From an uncultured Bacteroidales bacterium (lineage in GTDB: Bacteria > Bacteroidota > Bacteroidia > Bacteroidales > Tenuifilaceae), in assembly GCA_937926785.1 (NCBI GenBank), contig CALBBQ010000064.1:1-37662 (forward strand): a stretch of DNA of 37,662 nucleotides. Direction: 5' to 3'. Position 1 is the stretch's first letter. Every line of letters starts with the position of its first letter. Below the pieces are notes generated by a model that was given only the letters and a program-made list of their open reading frames with translations, ran no database searches and was not told the DNA's origin. This document shows, piece after piece, positions 16,634 to 25,477 of the stretch. The position numbers and the translations under genes are program-made.

Positions 16634-19114
16634 ATGGGTTGTTGGTTAAAATACCGGGATGGAATCCTCATTACCCTGGCGTTACTCCTACTAACGTCGG
16701 TTAATCTATCAGCCCAACCAAAAACCCATAGTGAAATTGTTAAGTCCTATATTGATTCTGCAGCTAATGCCAAATCGCCTGTAACGCGTATGGCACTGGC
16801 GCAAAAAGCTTATGCCCTAGCCAGCAAAACAAGCGATAAGAAACTGTTGGCCAACGCAACCCATGCGGTTGCAGTTGCACACTTCCGACTCAGTAACTAC
16901 GAGGCTGCAATTGACAGCCTACAGAAAGCGTTAATTCTGTTCAATCTTGTTGGCGATAGTGCTGGTATAGCGAAAACCTACTATACACTTGGAACATGCT
17001 ATATCAGAAAGTCCGACTACGTTAGGGCTATTAATTTTGTAGAAGAGGTAGTAAAGATTGCCACTCAATTTAAGGATAGCTCTTTGCTGGCCAACGCTTT
17101 CAACACGCTTGGTATAATCTACTACACGGTTGAAAATTTTCCTTTGTCCATCGAGTTTTTTGAAAAGGCGCAGGCATTCTATGAGAAAACCAAAAGTTAT
17201 AAAAATCTTGTAAGAATGCGTGGCAACATAAGTATCAGCTTGATTAAGATGGGTCAGTTTGAGAGGGCAAAAGAAATTCTAACAGGTACACTAACCCATT
17301 ACAACAACTACATGGATAGCCTCATTTTGGCTTCGCATTACGACAATATGGGATTTCTTTACGAAAACATTGGAAAAATCGATTCGGCCTTATTCTACCA
17401 TAAGCATTCGTTGCAGCTGAGCAAAGCTATGAACTCCTCACGAGGTATTGCACTGAGCAATTTGGCTCTTGGCAGATGTTACAACCAGAAAAAGGAGTGG
17501 GCTGGTGCAAAAAAGTACCTGGAAGTTGCCATAGGTGTGGCTGAGCGAACCCATGAGATGGACCTGGTTGCTCAAGCCCACAGGCAGCTCTCGGTGTGTT
17601 ACGAAGCCCTTGGTGATTATAAAAATTCATTAGAAAACTTAAGGTCTTATTTTGAATACTACGATAAAACATTCACAAAGCAGCTGGTTGACCAGATCGC
17701 CCAGCTGCACACCATGTTGCAAGTTGAAAAAAAGGAGCGGGAAAACCATCTCCTCCAGGGGCAGTTAAACCTGAAAACCCTCAATGAGCAGAAGGATAAA
17801 AAGATTATCACCATCTATACCATCTTTTCGATTTTACTATTGGGTGCACTTGGTGTAATCATTTTCTTTGCCATTCAGCTGGCATACCGAAAAAAACAGC
17901 TGGAGGAAAGCAACCAGCAGCTGTTCCAATTTAATAATGAGCTCGATGCCCTGGTAAAACACCGTACTGTGGAGCTAAACGATGCCTTAGATAAGATTAG
18001 AGAGCTTGAGAGAATCAAATCGGCATTTCTGGCTAACATCAGCCATGAAATTCGTACCCCACTGAATGGTATTCTGGGATTATCCTACTACCTGGCTACA
18101 CCCGAAAGTTCTGCCGACGAGAGAGCTCAGCTGGGTGATCAGGTAAAAAAGCTTGGTAATCGGTTGCTCCGAATTGTAGATGATATACTTGAACTTTCGA
18201 AAATTGAAACCAACCAGGTAAGTCTTCTTTTAAGCGAGTTTGACCTGAACACCTTGCTCGATGAGGTGGAGGCTTCTTTCAAATCTAACGAAGAGTTTAC
18301 AGCCAAAAACCTTTTCTTTCTAGTCAATAGGTTGCCAGTCGATAAATCGTCGGTAATAATTTCAGATTACAACAGGTTGAAGAGCATTGTAGTTCATTTA
18401 CTTGAGAATGCTTTTAAGTTCACCCACAAAGGTGGCATTGAGGTAGGGTATAGTATTAACAACAACTCAATGCTTAACCTTTATGTGAAGGATACCGGTG
18501 TGGGTATCCCAGTTGAGGTTCAAAGCAGAGTGTTTGAACGTTTCTATAGACATCAAAGTGAGGATAGCGGAATATTTTACGATGGAATAGGAATTGGACT
18601 CACGATTGCCATGGGTTATGCTCTTGCGCTGGGTGGTAACATTAGGGTTAAATCCGCTCCGGGTATGGGATCTACCTTCACTCTTATGCTTCCTGTTACG
18701 CTACCCCAGAATCCGGGTATTCCAAGGCAACAGGTTGACTTTAGCGGGAAGAGGGTTCTTGTAGTAGAAGATGACCTGATTAGCTATCAGTACCTGCATG
18801 CATTACTCAGTAAAACTGGTGCTACAGTCATACATGTTAAGAATGCCGAAGACGCCATTGAGGTAGCTTCAATAGACCATAACCTAGACCTAATCCTTTT
18901 GGATATCCAGCTACCATTCAAAAGTGGTATCGATGCAGCCACAGAGATCAGGAAGACAAACAAGCACACTCCAATAATTATCCAAACCGCCACTGATAAC
19001 GTAGCGAGTATTCAGTCATGTCGCAAAGCAGGATGTAATGCCTTTCTGACCAAACCCATTGATCCGGACGAACTAATAAATCTTATAAAGCGTTTGCTCG
19101 AACAGCAGAAATAA
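16634..19114 (+). CDS. TPR-containing hybrid sensor histidine kinase/response regulator
   Basis: The 826-residue protein starts with a signal peptide (to about residue 27), then periplasmic TPR-like repeats (about 45-350), a TM helix (about 391-416) and a coiled coil. The HisKA domain carries the H-box NISHEIRTPLNGILGL (His471), and the HATPase_c domain has LENAFKFTHKGG (N-box), KDTGVGIP (G1) and GIGIGLTIA (G2). The C-terminal receiver domain starts at about 708 with LVVEDD, with phospho-acceptor Asp757 in LLDIQLP and FLTKPID. All catalytic residues are intact. No Hpt domain, DNA-binding output or partner regulator is encoded nearby, so the phosphorelay target is unknown. It has its own promoter. 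The same signal-TPR-TM-coil plan is used by the PP2C protein at 5146. Confidence 0.93.
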   Translation: MGCWLKYRDGILITLALLLLTSVNLSAQPKTHSEIVKSYIDSAANAKSPVTRMALAQKAYALASKTSDKKLLANATHAVAVAHFRLSNYEAAIDSLQKALILFNLVGDSAGIAKTYYTLGTCYIRKSDYVRAINFVEEVVKIATQFKDSSLLANAFNTLGIIYYTVENFPLSIEFFEKAQAFYEKTKSYKNLVRMRGNISISLIKMGQFERAKEILTGTLTHYNNYMDSLILASHYDNMGFLYENIGKIDSALFYHKHSLQLSKAMNSSRGIALSNLALGRCYNQKKEWAGAKKYLEVAIGVAERTHEMDLVAQAHRQLSVCYEALGDYKNSLENLRSYFEYYDKTFTKQLVDQIAQLHTMLQVEKKERENHLLQGQLNLKTLNEQKDKKIITIYTIFSILLLGALGVIIFFAIQLAYRKKQLEESNQQLFQFNNELDALVKHRTVELNDALDKIRELERIKSAFLANISHEIRTPLNGILGLSYYLATPESSADERAQLGDQVKKLGNRLLRIVDDILELSKIETNQVSLLLSEFDLNTLLDEVEASFKSNEEFTAKNLFFLVNRLPVDKSSVIISDYNRLKSIVVHLLENAFKFTHKGGIEVGYSINNNSMLNLYVKDTGVGIPVEVQSRVFERFYRHQSEDSGIFYDGIGIGLTIAMGYALALGGNIRVKSAPGMGSTFTLMLPVTLPQNPGIPRQQVDFSGKRVLVVEDDLISYQYLHALLSKTGATVIHVKNAEDAIEVASIDHNLDLILLDIQLPFKSGIDAATEIRKTNKHTPIIIQTATDNVASIQSCRKAGCNAFLTKPIDPDELINLIKRLLEQQK

Positions 19115-19117
19115 ATA

Positions 19118-19144
19118 ATACCCAACAAAGTATATGTTGGGTAT
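19118..19144. terminator. Hairpin between hybrid kinase and ychF, probably a terminator
   Basis: ATACCCAACA / TGTTGGGTAT form a perfect 10-bp stem with a 7-nt loop, between convergent stops. On the minus strand (after ychF) it is followed by the T-rich TATTTATTTC. It probably ends ychF and possibly both genes. Confidence 0.6.
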
Positions 19145-19167
19145 GTAAAAGCAATTTACTTGTTTAG

Positions 19168-20256
19168 CTAAACATTGAAGCGGATGTGCAGAATATCGCC
19201 ATCCTCAACAACATAGTTTTTCCCTTCAACAAAAAGTTTCCCCTTTTCGCGGCAGGCGTGTTCTGAACCTAGAGTGATAAAATCGTTGTACTTCATCACC
19301 TCAGCCCTGATAAAGCCTCGTTCCAAATCGGAGTGGATTACACCGGCTGCTTGGGGCGCAGTCATTCCCTTTTTAATGGTCCATGCACGGATTTCCTTTG
19401 GCCCAACAGTGAAAAAGGTTTCCAGGTTGAGTAGTGAGTAGGCTGCTCTGATGAGTTTGTTTACGCCGGGCTCGGTAAGTCCCACATCGGCCAGAAAGGC
19501 TTTCCGATCGTCTTCGCTTTCCAGCTCCGAAATTTCTGCTTCAACCTTGCCGGCAATTATCAAGATTTCTGTTTTTTCGTCTTTTAGAAACTCTATTACT
19601 TTTTGCGAATAGGCGTTACCATTCACCGCCGACTGTTCATCCACATTGCAGACGTATATTACTGGTTTTGTGGTGAGCAGGAAAAGGTCGTCCACATACT
19701 TTTTATCCTGTTCGTCAACCGGGACAGATGAGGCATTCTTGAACGACTCGAGGTGATTTTTGTAAACGGAGAGCACCTCGAATGCCTTTTTTGCCTCCTT
19801 ATCGCCAACCTTGGCGGCTTTTTCTACCTTTTGCAGTTTCTTTTCCACCGATTCCAGGTCGCGAACCTGAAGTTCAAAGTTCACGGTTTCGATATCCCTT
19901 ACCGGATCAACCGAGCCATCGATGTGGGGCAGGGCGGGGTCGTCAAAACATCGTAATACGTGTATCAGCGCATCGCAGTTGCGGACATCGGCCAGAAACT
20001 TGTTCCCCTCACCCTTGCCTGAGGTTTTCGAAAGCCCTGGGATATCAACAATCTCAACCGTGGTATGAACGATTCGTTCGGTAGGCTGGAACTTCTCCAG
20101 TTCATAGAGCCGGCTATCGGGTACGTTTATTATACTTAGGTTCGATTTTCCTGCAGTGGCCACATTGCTGGTTTGAGCTTTGGTGCTGGACATGCAGTTG
20201 AAGATGGTGGTTTTGCCAACATTAGCAAGACCAATGATACCACATTTTAAACCCAT
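19168..20256 (-). CDS. ychF: Redox-regulated P-loop ATPase/GTPase YchF (Obg family)
   Basis: This is the 362-residue, universally conserved OLA1/YchF protein, cytosolic and associated with ribosomes. The P-loop GLANVGKTT is at 9-17 and the G3-like DIPGL near residue 70. The G4 motif reads NVDE instead of NKxD, the known reason this family prefers ATP. A coiled-coil insert lies at about 125-175, and the TGS domain at the C-terminus ends in YVVEDGDILHIRFNV. Length and motifs are standard. It has its own promoter overlapping the terminator of the upstream OmpA-like gene on the same strand. Confidence 0.96.
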   Translation of the reverse strand: MGLKCGIIGLANVGKTTIFNCMSSTKAQTSNVATAGKSNLSIINVPDSRLYELEKFQPTERIVHTTVEIVDIPGLSKTSGKGEGNKFLADVRNCDALIHVLRCFDDPALPHIDGSVDPVRDIETVNFELQVRDLESVEKKLQKVEKAAKVGDKEAKKAFEVLSVYKNHLESFKNASSVPVDEQDKKYVDDLFLLTTKPVIYVCNVDEQSAVNGNAYSQKVIEFLKDEKTEILIIAGKVEAEISELESEDDRKAFLADVGLTEPGVNKLIRAAYSLLNLETFFTVGPKEIRAWTIKKGMTAPQAAGVIHSDLERGFIRAEVMKYNDFITLGSEHACREKGKLFVEGKNYVVEDGDILHIRFNV

Positions 20257-20278
20257 TGCTGTTTTGTTTATTCGGTCG

Positions 20279-20309
20279 CAAAATTACTCTAAAACCTTCA
20301 GATAACAAA
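20279..20309 (-). promoter_or_regulatory. Promoter of ychF
   Basis: On the minus strand TTTG (20309-20306), a 19-nt spacer and TAATTTTG (20286-20279) match the Bacteroidota consensus. The TTTG lies inside the T-tract of the terminator of the preceding gene. The leader would be roughly 16 nt. Confidence 0.75.
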
Positions 20310-20328
20310 AAAGCGGCTTAAGCCGCTT
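20305..20328 (-). terminator. Intrinsic terminator of the OmpA-family gene
   Basis: An 18-nt perfect palindrome, AAGCGGCTTAAGCCGCTT (20311-20328), lies 7 bp after the stop on the minus strand. It reads into TTTTTTG, which also supplies the -33 box of ychF. Confidence 0.85.
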
Positions 20329-20335
20329 CCCTGGG

Positions 20336-21367
20336 TTAATTACTTTCGAGTAGCTGAAGTATCTCGTCCATTTTTGGGGTGAGGATGATCTCAGTTCTCC
20401 GGTTCTTCTGCCGTGCCTCGGGTGTTTTAGCTCTATCAATGGGCAGGTATTGGCTTCGGCCGGCAGCGGTTACCCTAACGGGGTCAATCTTTGAACCACT
20501 GAGTAGCAAACGTACAATAGTAGTAGCACGCTTAACGCTTAAATCCCAGTTGTCTAGTAGATCGGCGGTTCCTCGGTAGGGTACGTCGTCGGTATGGCCC
20601 TCAACCATGATGTTGATATCCGGGTTCTGCTCCAGAACGGGTACCAGCTGCTTGATGGCTGCAGCTCCCTTGGCATCAATTTCGTACTTGCCCGATTTGA
20701 ACATAAGCTTTTCCTCCAACGAAACGTAAACCTTTCCGTTCTGAATCGAAACGGTCAAGCCCTTCCCCTCGAAACCGAACAGGGCATCGGCAACCTTCTT
20801 GCGTAGGGCCCGCATGATGGAGTCCTTTGCGTTAAGCATACGCTCCAGCTCTACCAGTCGGGCATTGCGCGCATCAAGCTCTTTCTTCATCGCTTCCAAA
20901 TCGGTTTGCATTTTGTCGAGGCCAATTTTTCGCTGGTAAAGCTTACGCTCCAACTCTTTCAGCGCATCCTCCTTTTCCTGTAGTTCTTCCTGGGTTTTCT
21001 GTATTTGCTGGAGTAGTTTACGGGTTTCGTCTTTACTTCCTGAAATTACTCCATCCTGTAGGCTCTGTAGATCGGCATAGCGTTCTTTGAGCGATTGCAG
21101 CTCGTTGGACAACCGGTTAAACTCAACTGCCCGGGAAATACTATCGGATGTCAGTGATTCTACTTTTGCCTGCAAAAGTCTACTTTTGCTTTCAAGTTCA
21201 TTGTTTTTTGTGGTAAGAGCTTCGTTTTCCACGCTAAGCTTATCGCGTTCCTCTTCGCATTTGGCATTCTTATCCTGTAAATCCTGGAATTCTTTTGCCG
21301 GAACACATGAGGACAGCAGGGCTATGCCCAGCAATAGTACGTTTAGTTTTTCAGCAAATCTGATCAT
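20336..21367 (-). CDS. OmpA-family lipoprotein with long coiled coil
   Basis: The 343-residue protein has a lipoprotein signal ending LLSSC (Cys21). A long heptad-rich coiled coil (about 28-190) is followed by an OmpA/MotB-type peptidoglycan-binding domain (about 215-335). OmpA hallmarks seen are MVEGHTDDVPY, NWDLSVKRATTIVRLL, AAGRSQYLP and KNRRTEIIL. It probably anchors the outer membrane to peptidoglycan, with the coil acting as a spacer across the periplasm. It is monocistronic, ending in a strong terminator just before ychF on the same strand. It resembles the YiaD/MotB-C class; the exact role is unknown. Confidence 0.88.
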   Translation of the reverse strand: MIRFAEKLNVLLLGIALLSSCVPAKEFQDLQDKNAKCEEERDKLSVENEALTTKNNELESKSRLLQAKVESLTSDSISRAVEFNRLSNELQSLKERYADLQSLQDGVISGSKDETRKLLQQIQKTQEELQEKEDALKELERKLYQRKIGLDKMQTDLEAMKKELDARNARLVELERMLNAKDSIMRALRKKVADALFGFEGKGLTVSIQNGKVYVSLEEKLMFKSGKYEIDAKGAAAIKQLVPVLEQNPDINIMVEGHTDDVPYRGTADLLDNWDLSVKRATTIVRLLLSGSKIDPVRVTAAGRSQYLPIDRAKTPEARQKNRRTEIILTPKMDEILQLLESN

Positions 21368-21443
21368 TGCTCAGCTATTTTGAAACAAATATAAAAATTA
21401 AAAGCAAAGGACTTTTAGCATGTTGCTCTCAAGTTATAAACAG

Positions 21444-21474
21444 TTGCCTACTATTTAGAGCTAAAACATTTGGT
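21444..21474 (+). promoter_or_regulatory. Candidate promoter of dxs
   Basis: A TTG about 90 nt upstream of dxs is followed after 18 nt by AACATTTG, one mismatch from TAnnTTTG. It lies in the 166-bp gap between the divergent OmpA-like gene and dxs. Moderate support only. Confidence 0.35.
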
Positions 21475-21533
21475 GCTGAACGTAACAAAATGTTATTTTA
21501 GCTGTTAATTAAAAGGGAGATTATAGTGTTACA

Positions 21534-23453
21534 ATGCACAACGAGTATTGCTTACTGAGTAGGATTGATTCACCCGATGATGTAAAAAAGTTGATGCCTG
21601 AGCAGCTGGTGGAGTTAAGCGCTGAGCTCAGGCAGTTCATCATTGATGTGGTTTCGGAAAATCCCGGGCATTTTGCCTCGAGCCTTGGGGTGGTTGAGCT
21701 AACCGTTGCCCTGCATTACGTTTATAACACTCCCTTCGACCGCATTATTTGGGATGTGGGTCATCAGGCCTACGGCCACAAGATCCTTACCGGCCGTCGT
21801 GATGTTTTCCATACAAATCGTAAGTTTAAGGGAATCAGCGGTTTTCCCAAACGAACCGAGAGCCCTTACGATGCGTTTGGAGTAGGGCATTCCTCCACCT
21901 CTATCTCTGCAGCTCTTGGAATGGCTGTGGCTTCCCGTTTAAAGCTTGAGTCGCGAAACGTGGTAGCGGTAATCGGCGATGGTGCTTTAACCGGAGGTAT
22001 GGCCTTTGAGGCCTTAAATCACGGAGGAAGCATTAACCCCAACATGCTCGTTATCCTGAACGATAATAATATTTCCATAGATCCCAGTGTCGGGGCGCTG
22101 AAAGAGTATCTCCTGGATATTACAACCTCAAAAACCTACAATAAAATTAAGGAGGAGGTTTGGGATATACTGGGCAAGCTCGACAGGGTGGGACCAAAAA
22201 CCCGAAACATCATTCAAAAGTTTGAGAATGCGGTAAAGGCAGCTTTGTTAAAGCAAAGCAACCTTTTTGAGTCCATGGGATTCCGCTACTTTGGACCTGT
22301 TGATGGGCATGATGTTGTTTACCTTACACGTATTCTTCAGGATTTAAAGGAAATTCCGGGTCCCAAGCTGCTACACATTGTAACTGTTAAGGGGAAAGGC
22401 TACTCACCGGCAGAAAATAATCAAACTCTCTTTCATGCTCCGGGATTGTTCAACAAGGAAACCGGCGAGCGAATTAAGGTAGGTACCGATAAACCTACCC
22501 CGCCCCGTTATCAGGATGTGTTTGGAGAGACCCTGGTTGAGCTTGCCGAGCAGAATCCAAAAATTGTTGGCATTACTCCGGCTATGGCTACGGGTTGCTC
22601 ACTAAATATTATGATGCAGAAGATGCCCGATCGTGCGTTTGATGTGGGTATTGCCGAGCAACATGCGGTAACCTTCTCCGCTGGTTTAGCCTCCGAAGGG
22701 CTTATCCCGTACTGCAATATTTATTCTACTTTCATGCAACGGGCATACGATCAGGTAATTCACGATGTAGCCCTGCAAAGCCTACCGGTAGTTTTCTGTC
22801 TCGATCGTGGCGGTTTAGTTGGCGATGATGGCGCAACCCACCATGGTGCTTACGACCTAGCCTATATGCGAAGCGTTCCGAACATGACGGTTGCCGCTCC
22901 GATGAACGAGGAGGAACTCCGTAACCTTATGTACACTGCGCAGCTTGAGCCAAAGGGACCTATCTCAATCCGATATCCCCGCGGAAACGGGGTAATGGTT
23001 GACTGGCGAAAGCCCTTCAAGAAGATCGAACTAGGCAAAGGGCGTGTTTTACGAAACGGAAGCGACATAGCCCTACTCACTATTGGACACATTGGCAACC
23101 TGGCAGCCATAGCAGCCGATAGGCTTGAAGCCGAAGGCTACAGTATTTACCATGCCGATATGCGTTTTGTGAAACCGCTCGACACGGAAATACTGCAGGA
23201 AGTGGGAAGAGAGTTTAAAACGGTTATCACCGTAGAGGATGGTTGTCTTCCCGGAGGTTTCGGTAGTGCCATCCTGGAGTGGTTCAACGATAATGGGTAC
23301 GCCGTTAAGGTGGTTAGGCTGGGTATCCCCGATGTTTTTGTGGAACAGGGAACACAGCAGGAACTCTATGCCGAGTGTGGCTACGACATCGAAAATATTT
23401 ACCAAACAGCAAAACGCTATATTCCCAAAAAAGTAAAGCTGCGTGCTGGGTAG
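21534..23453 (+). CDS. dxs: 1-deoxy-D-xylulose-5-phosphate synthase
   Basis: This 639-residue thiamine-diphosphate enzyme joins pyruvate and glyceraldehyde-3-phosphate in the first step of the MEP isoprenoid pathway. Seen: SRIDSPDDVKKL near the start, DVGHQAYGHKILTGR, the TPP-binding VIGDGALTGGMAFEALN...ILNDNNISID, the catalytic glutamate in DVGIAEQHAVTFSAGLA, and the C-terminal transketolase domain PGGFGSAILEWFNDNG. Full length. The chosen ATG gives the usual short N-terminus before LLSRI. No other isoprenoid gene is adjacent; tRNA-Leu follows 68 bp downstream. Confidence 0.97.
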   Translation: MHNEYCLLSRIDSPDDVKKLMPEQLVELSAELRQFIIDVVSENPGHFASSLGVVELTVALHYVYNTPFDRIIWDVGHQAYGHKILTGRRDVFHTNRKFKGISGFPKRTESPYDAFGVGHSSTSISAALGMAVASRLKLESRNVVAVIGDGALTGGMAFEALNHGGSINPNMLVILNDNNISIDPSVGALKEYLLDITTSKTYNKIKEEVWDILGKLDRVGPKTRNIIQKFENAVKAALLKQSNLFESMGFRYFGPVDGHDVVYLTRILQDLKEIPGPKLLHIVTVKGKGYSPAENNQTLFHAPGLFNKETGERIKVGTDKPTPPRYQDVFGETLVELAEQNPKIVGITPAMATGCSLNIMMQKMPDRAFDVGIAEQHAVTFSAGLASEGLIPYCNIYSTFMQRAYDQVIHDVALQSLPVVFCLDRGGLVGDDGATHHGAYDLAYMRSVPNMTVAAPMNEEELRNLMYTAQLEPKGPISIRYPRGNGVMVDWRKPFKKIELGKGRVLRNGSDIALLTIGHIGNLAAIAADRLEAEGYSIYHADMRFVKPLDTEILQEVGREFKTVITVEDGCLPGGFGSAILEWFNDNGYAVKVVRLGIPDVFVEQGTQQELYAECGYDIENIYQTAKRYIPKKVKLRAG

Positions 23454-23472
23454 TATGCCATAACCATTTCGT

Positions 23473-23503
23473 TTTGTCATTCTAAATAATCTTCATATAT
23501 TTG
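23473..23503 (+). promoter_or_regulatory. Promoter of tRNA-Leu
   Basis: TTTG (23473-23476), a 19-nt spacer and TATATTTG (23496-23503) are a perfect Bacteroidota promoter. It is placed 18 nt before the tRNA 5' end. Confidence 0.8.
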
Positions 23504-23521
23504 CACCTGTTTTTGAGACCT

Positions 23522-23605
23522 GCCCGGGTGGCGGAATTGGTAGACGCGCTGGTCTCAAACACCAGTGGTAGCAATACCATGCCGGTTCGACCCCGGCCCC
23601 GGGTA
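23522..23605 (+). tRNA. tRNA-Leu (anticodon CAA)
   Basis: This is an 84-nt class II tRNA. The acceptor GCCCGGG pairs with CCCGGGT (first pair G-U). The D-arm contains TGGCGG...GGTAGACGC, the anticodon stem CTGGT/ACCAG encloses the loop CTCAAAC (CAA), the variable arm is a TGGTA/TACCA hairpin, and the T-arm is GCCGG TTCGACC CCGGC. The 3' end is discriminator A followed by CCC, so CCA is not encoded and must be added. It reads UUG codons. Confidence 0.95.
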
Positions 23606-23609
23606 CCCA

Positions 23610-23639
23610 AACGCTCCGATCAAACATCGGAGCGTTTTA
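23610..23639 (+). terminator. Intrinsic terminator after tRNA-Leu
   Basis: AACGCTCCGAT pairs with ATCGGAGCGTT (11 bp, 5-nt loop), followed by a T-run. It begins 5 nt after the tRNA. Confidence 0.9.
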
Positions 23640-23663
23640 CATTTTATGCTGGCGAAAATTAAG

Positions 23664-23671
23664 TATCTTTG
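23664..23671 (+). promoter_or_regulatory. Candidate -7 element for the Ldh2-family gene
   Basis: TATCTTTG matches TAnnTTTG exactly, 36 nt upstream of the ATG at 23707. The -33 region is only T-rich and overlaps the end of the tRNA-Leu terminator tail. Confidence 0.5.
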
Positions 23672-23706
23672 TATAATAATACGAATCAACCATATTTCCA
23701 AAAGCT

Positions 23707-24813
23707 ATGGAACAAAAGTATATTCCTTTTGATGTTATTGAGAAATTCATGATACGAGTGCTTGTTAAGGCAGGCATTCCCGAGAGCGATGCAAAAATAG
23801 TAACCGATGTTCTGGTGCAGGCCGATAAGCTGGGTTTCGATTCGCATGGGGTGAACCGGCTTAAGCCAATTTACCTGGATCGCATAAAAGATGGCATCTT
23901 AAATCCGGTTACGAATTTTCAGATTGTTCGCGAAGGGCCTACCACAGCTGTAATTGACGGACAAAACGGAATGGGTCATGTAATCGCATATAATGCCATG
24001 AAAATGGCAATTGAAAAAGCAAAAAAGTTGGGCATGGGAATGGTGGCCGTTCGAAACTCCACCCACTATGGCTTTGCGGGGTACTACGCCCTAATGGCCG
24101 TAAAAGAAAACTTGATCGGGATTACAGGTACCAATGCCCGACCCTCCATTGCACCAACTTTCGGCGTTGAGAACATGCTGGGAACAAACCCATTGACTTT
24201 TGGTATTCCTACCGATGAAGCATTCCCTTTCCTGCTGGACTGTGCCACCTCGGTAACCCAGCGCGGAAAAATTGAGCTGTACCAAAGACAAGGTAAAACG
24301 ATGCCCAAGGGCTGGGTGATAGATGAGAATGGGGAAAGCAAAACCGATCCCAATGAGGTGCTGAAGGATCTGATTGCCGGCAAGGCAGCATTAACCCCTC
24401 TGGGCGGTATAGGCGAGGAGACTGCTGGCTACAAGGGTTATGGCTATGCCACTGTGGTCGAAATCCTATCTGCAGCCCTTCAGCAAGGGGCTTACCTGAA
24501 AATGCTAACCGGCTTTAAGGATGGTAAAAAGGTGCCATACAACCTGGGCCACTTCTTTATAGCCATTGATATTAACGCTTTTACCGATGTGGATGACTTT
24601 AAACGAACAACCGGTAACATACTCCGAGAGCTGAGAGCATCGAAAAAAATGCCGGGCCAGAATAGAATCTATACAGCTGGTGAAAAGGAATACGAGGTTT
24701 GGATGAACCGGAAAGACAAAGGAATCCCATTTGGGAGCGAACTTCTGAAGGAGTTCAAGGATATTTGCAATGAGTACGGGGTAACAGAGTTCTTGCCCTA
24801 TTTCAGCGAATAG
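23707..24813 (+). CDS. Ldh2-family NAD(P)-dependent 2-hydroxyacid (malate/lactate-type) dehydrogenase
   Basis: The 368-residue protein belongs to the type-2 malate/L-lactate/ureidoglycolate/sulfolactate dehydrogenase family, which is unrelated to classical LDH/MDH. Seen: LGFDSHGVNRLKPIYLDRI with the conserved SHG histidine near residue 48, VRNSTHYGFAGYYALMA, GTNARPSIAPTFGVENMLGTNP in pieces typical of the family, and GYKGYGYATVVEILSAAL. Substrate cannot be told from sequence; malate is the commonest guess. It is monocistronic between two terminators. The family call is firm, the substrate open. Confidence 0.9.
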   Translation: MEQKYIPFDVIEKFMIRVLVKAGIPESDAKIVTDVLVQADKLGFDSHGVNRLKPIYLDRIKDGILNPVTNFQIVREGPTTAVIDGQNGMGHVIAYNAMKMAIEKAKKLGMGMVAVRNSTHYGFAGYYALMAVKENLIGITGTNARPSIAPTFGVENMLGTNPLTFGIPTDEAFPFLLDCATSVTQRGKIELYQRQGKTMPKGWVIDENGESKTDPNEVLKDLIAGKAALTPLGGIGEETAGYKGYGYATVVEILSAALQQGAYLKMLTGFKDGKKVPYNLGHFFIAIDINAFTDVDDFKRTTGNILRELRASKKMPGQNRIYTAGEKEYEVWMNRKDKGIPFGSELLKEFKDICNEYGVTEFLPYFSE

Positions 24814-24839
24814 TAAAGCTGTTTTCATACCGCCACTTC

Positions 24840-24866
24840 AACACGCGCCATAGTGCGCGTGTTTTA
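24840..24866 (+). terminator. Intrinsic terminator of the Ldh2-family gene
   Basis: AACACGCGC / GCGCGTGTT form a 9-bp stem with a 6-nt loop and a TTTTA tail. It lies 26 nt after the stop codon. Confidence 0.88.
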
Positions 24867-24998
24867 ATTATCCAAGACATTTTCCATTGCCAAACTTTTC
24901 AGCCATTATTCCGCAAAAATGCCCGAAAAGTAATGTTATTTTTTCCTAAATTTCGGGTTACATTTACAATGGCTTAACCCTTACATTATCTTTAACAC

Positions 24999-25457
24999 AT
25001 GGAAAAAATGAAGTACCCATACGGTGCTAAGCAGCCCCAGTTCGATCGACGCTACCTTCAAATGGCCAAGATCTGGGCTAAGAATTCATACTGTAAACGA
25101 AGGCAGGTTGGCGCTTTGATTGTAAAGGAGCGGATGATCATATCCGATGGGTACAATGGCACACCCGCAGGGTTTGAAAATGTGTGCGAGGACGAATCAG
25201 GAAAAACCAAACCCTACGTTTTGCATGCCGAGGCAAATGCAATAACAAAGGTGGCAAAGTCGAGCAACAGCTCTGAGGGTGCTACACTTTACGTAACTTC
25301 ATCGCCCTGCATGGAGTGCTCAAAATTAATAATTCAGGCAGGTATCCGAAGGGTGGTTTACTGCGACGAGTACCATAACCTGGACGGTGTTGAACTGCTG
25401 AAACGAGCAGGTATTGAGGTGGTGAAAATTGAGATTAATGAGATTGAGAGTTTTTAA
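24999..25457 (+). CDS. Deoxycytidylate (dCMP) deaminase family protein
   Basis: This 152-residue zinc deaminase converts dCMP to dUMP for dTTP synthesis. Zinc and catalytic residues are visible: His77 and Glu79 in LHAEANAI, and Cys104 and Cys107 in SSPCMECSK. The N-terminal MAKIWAKNSYCKRRQVGAL and ISDGYNGTPAGFENVCED are typical of the dCMP deaminase/ComEB group, including the asparagine of GYNGT. It lies 20 bp before the S41 protease gene on the same strand, so the two are probably co-transcribed. Confidence 0.92.
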   Translation: MEKMKYPYGAKQPQFDRRYLQMAKIWAKNSYCKRRQVGALIVKERMIISDGYNGTPAGFENVCEDESGKTKPYVLHAEANAITKVAKSSNSSEGATLYVTSSPCMECSKLIIQAGIRRVVYCDEYHNLDGVELLKRAGIEVVKIEINEIESF

Positions 25458-25477
25458 ATTAATTCTTTTGAAAAGAG

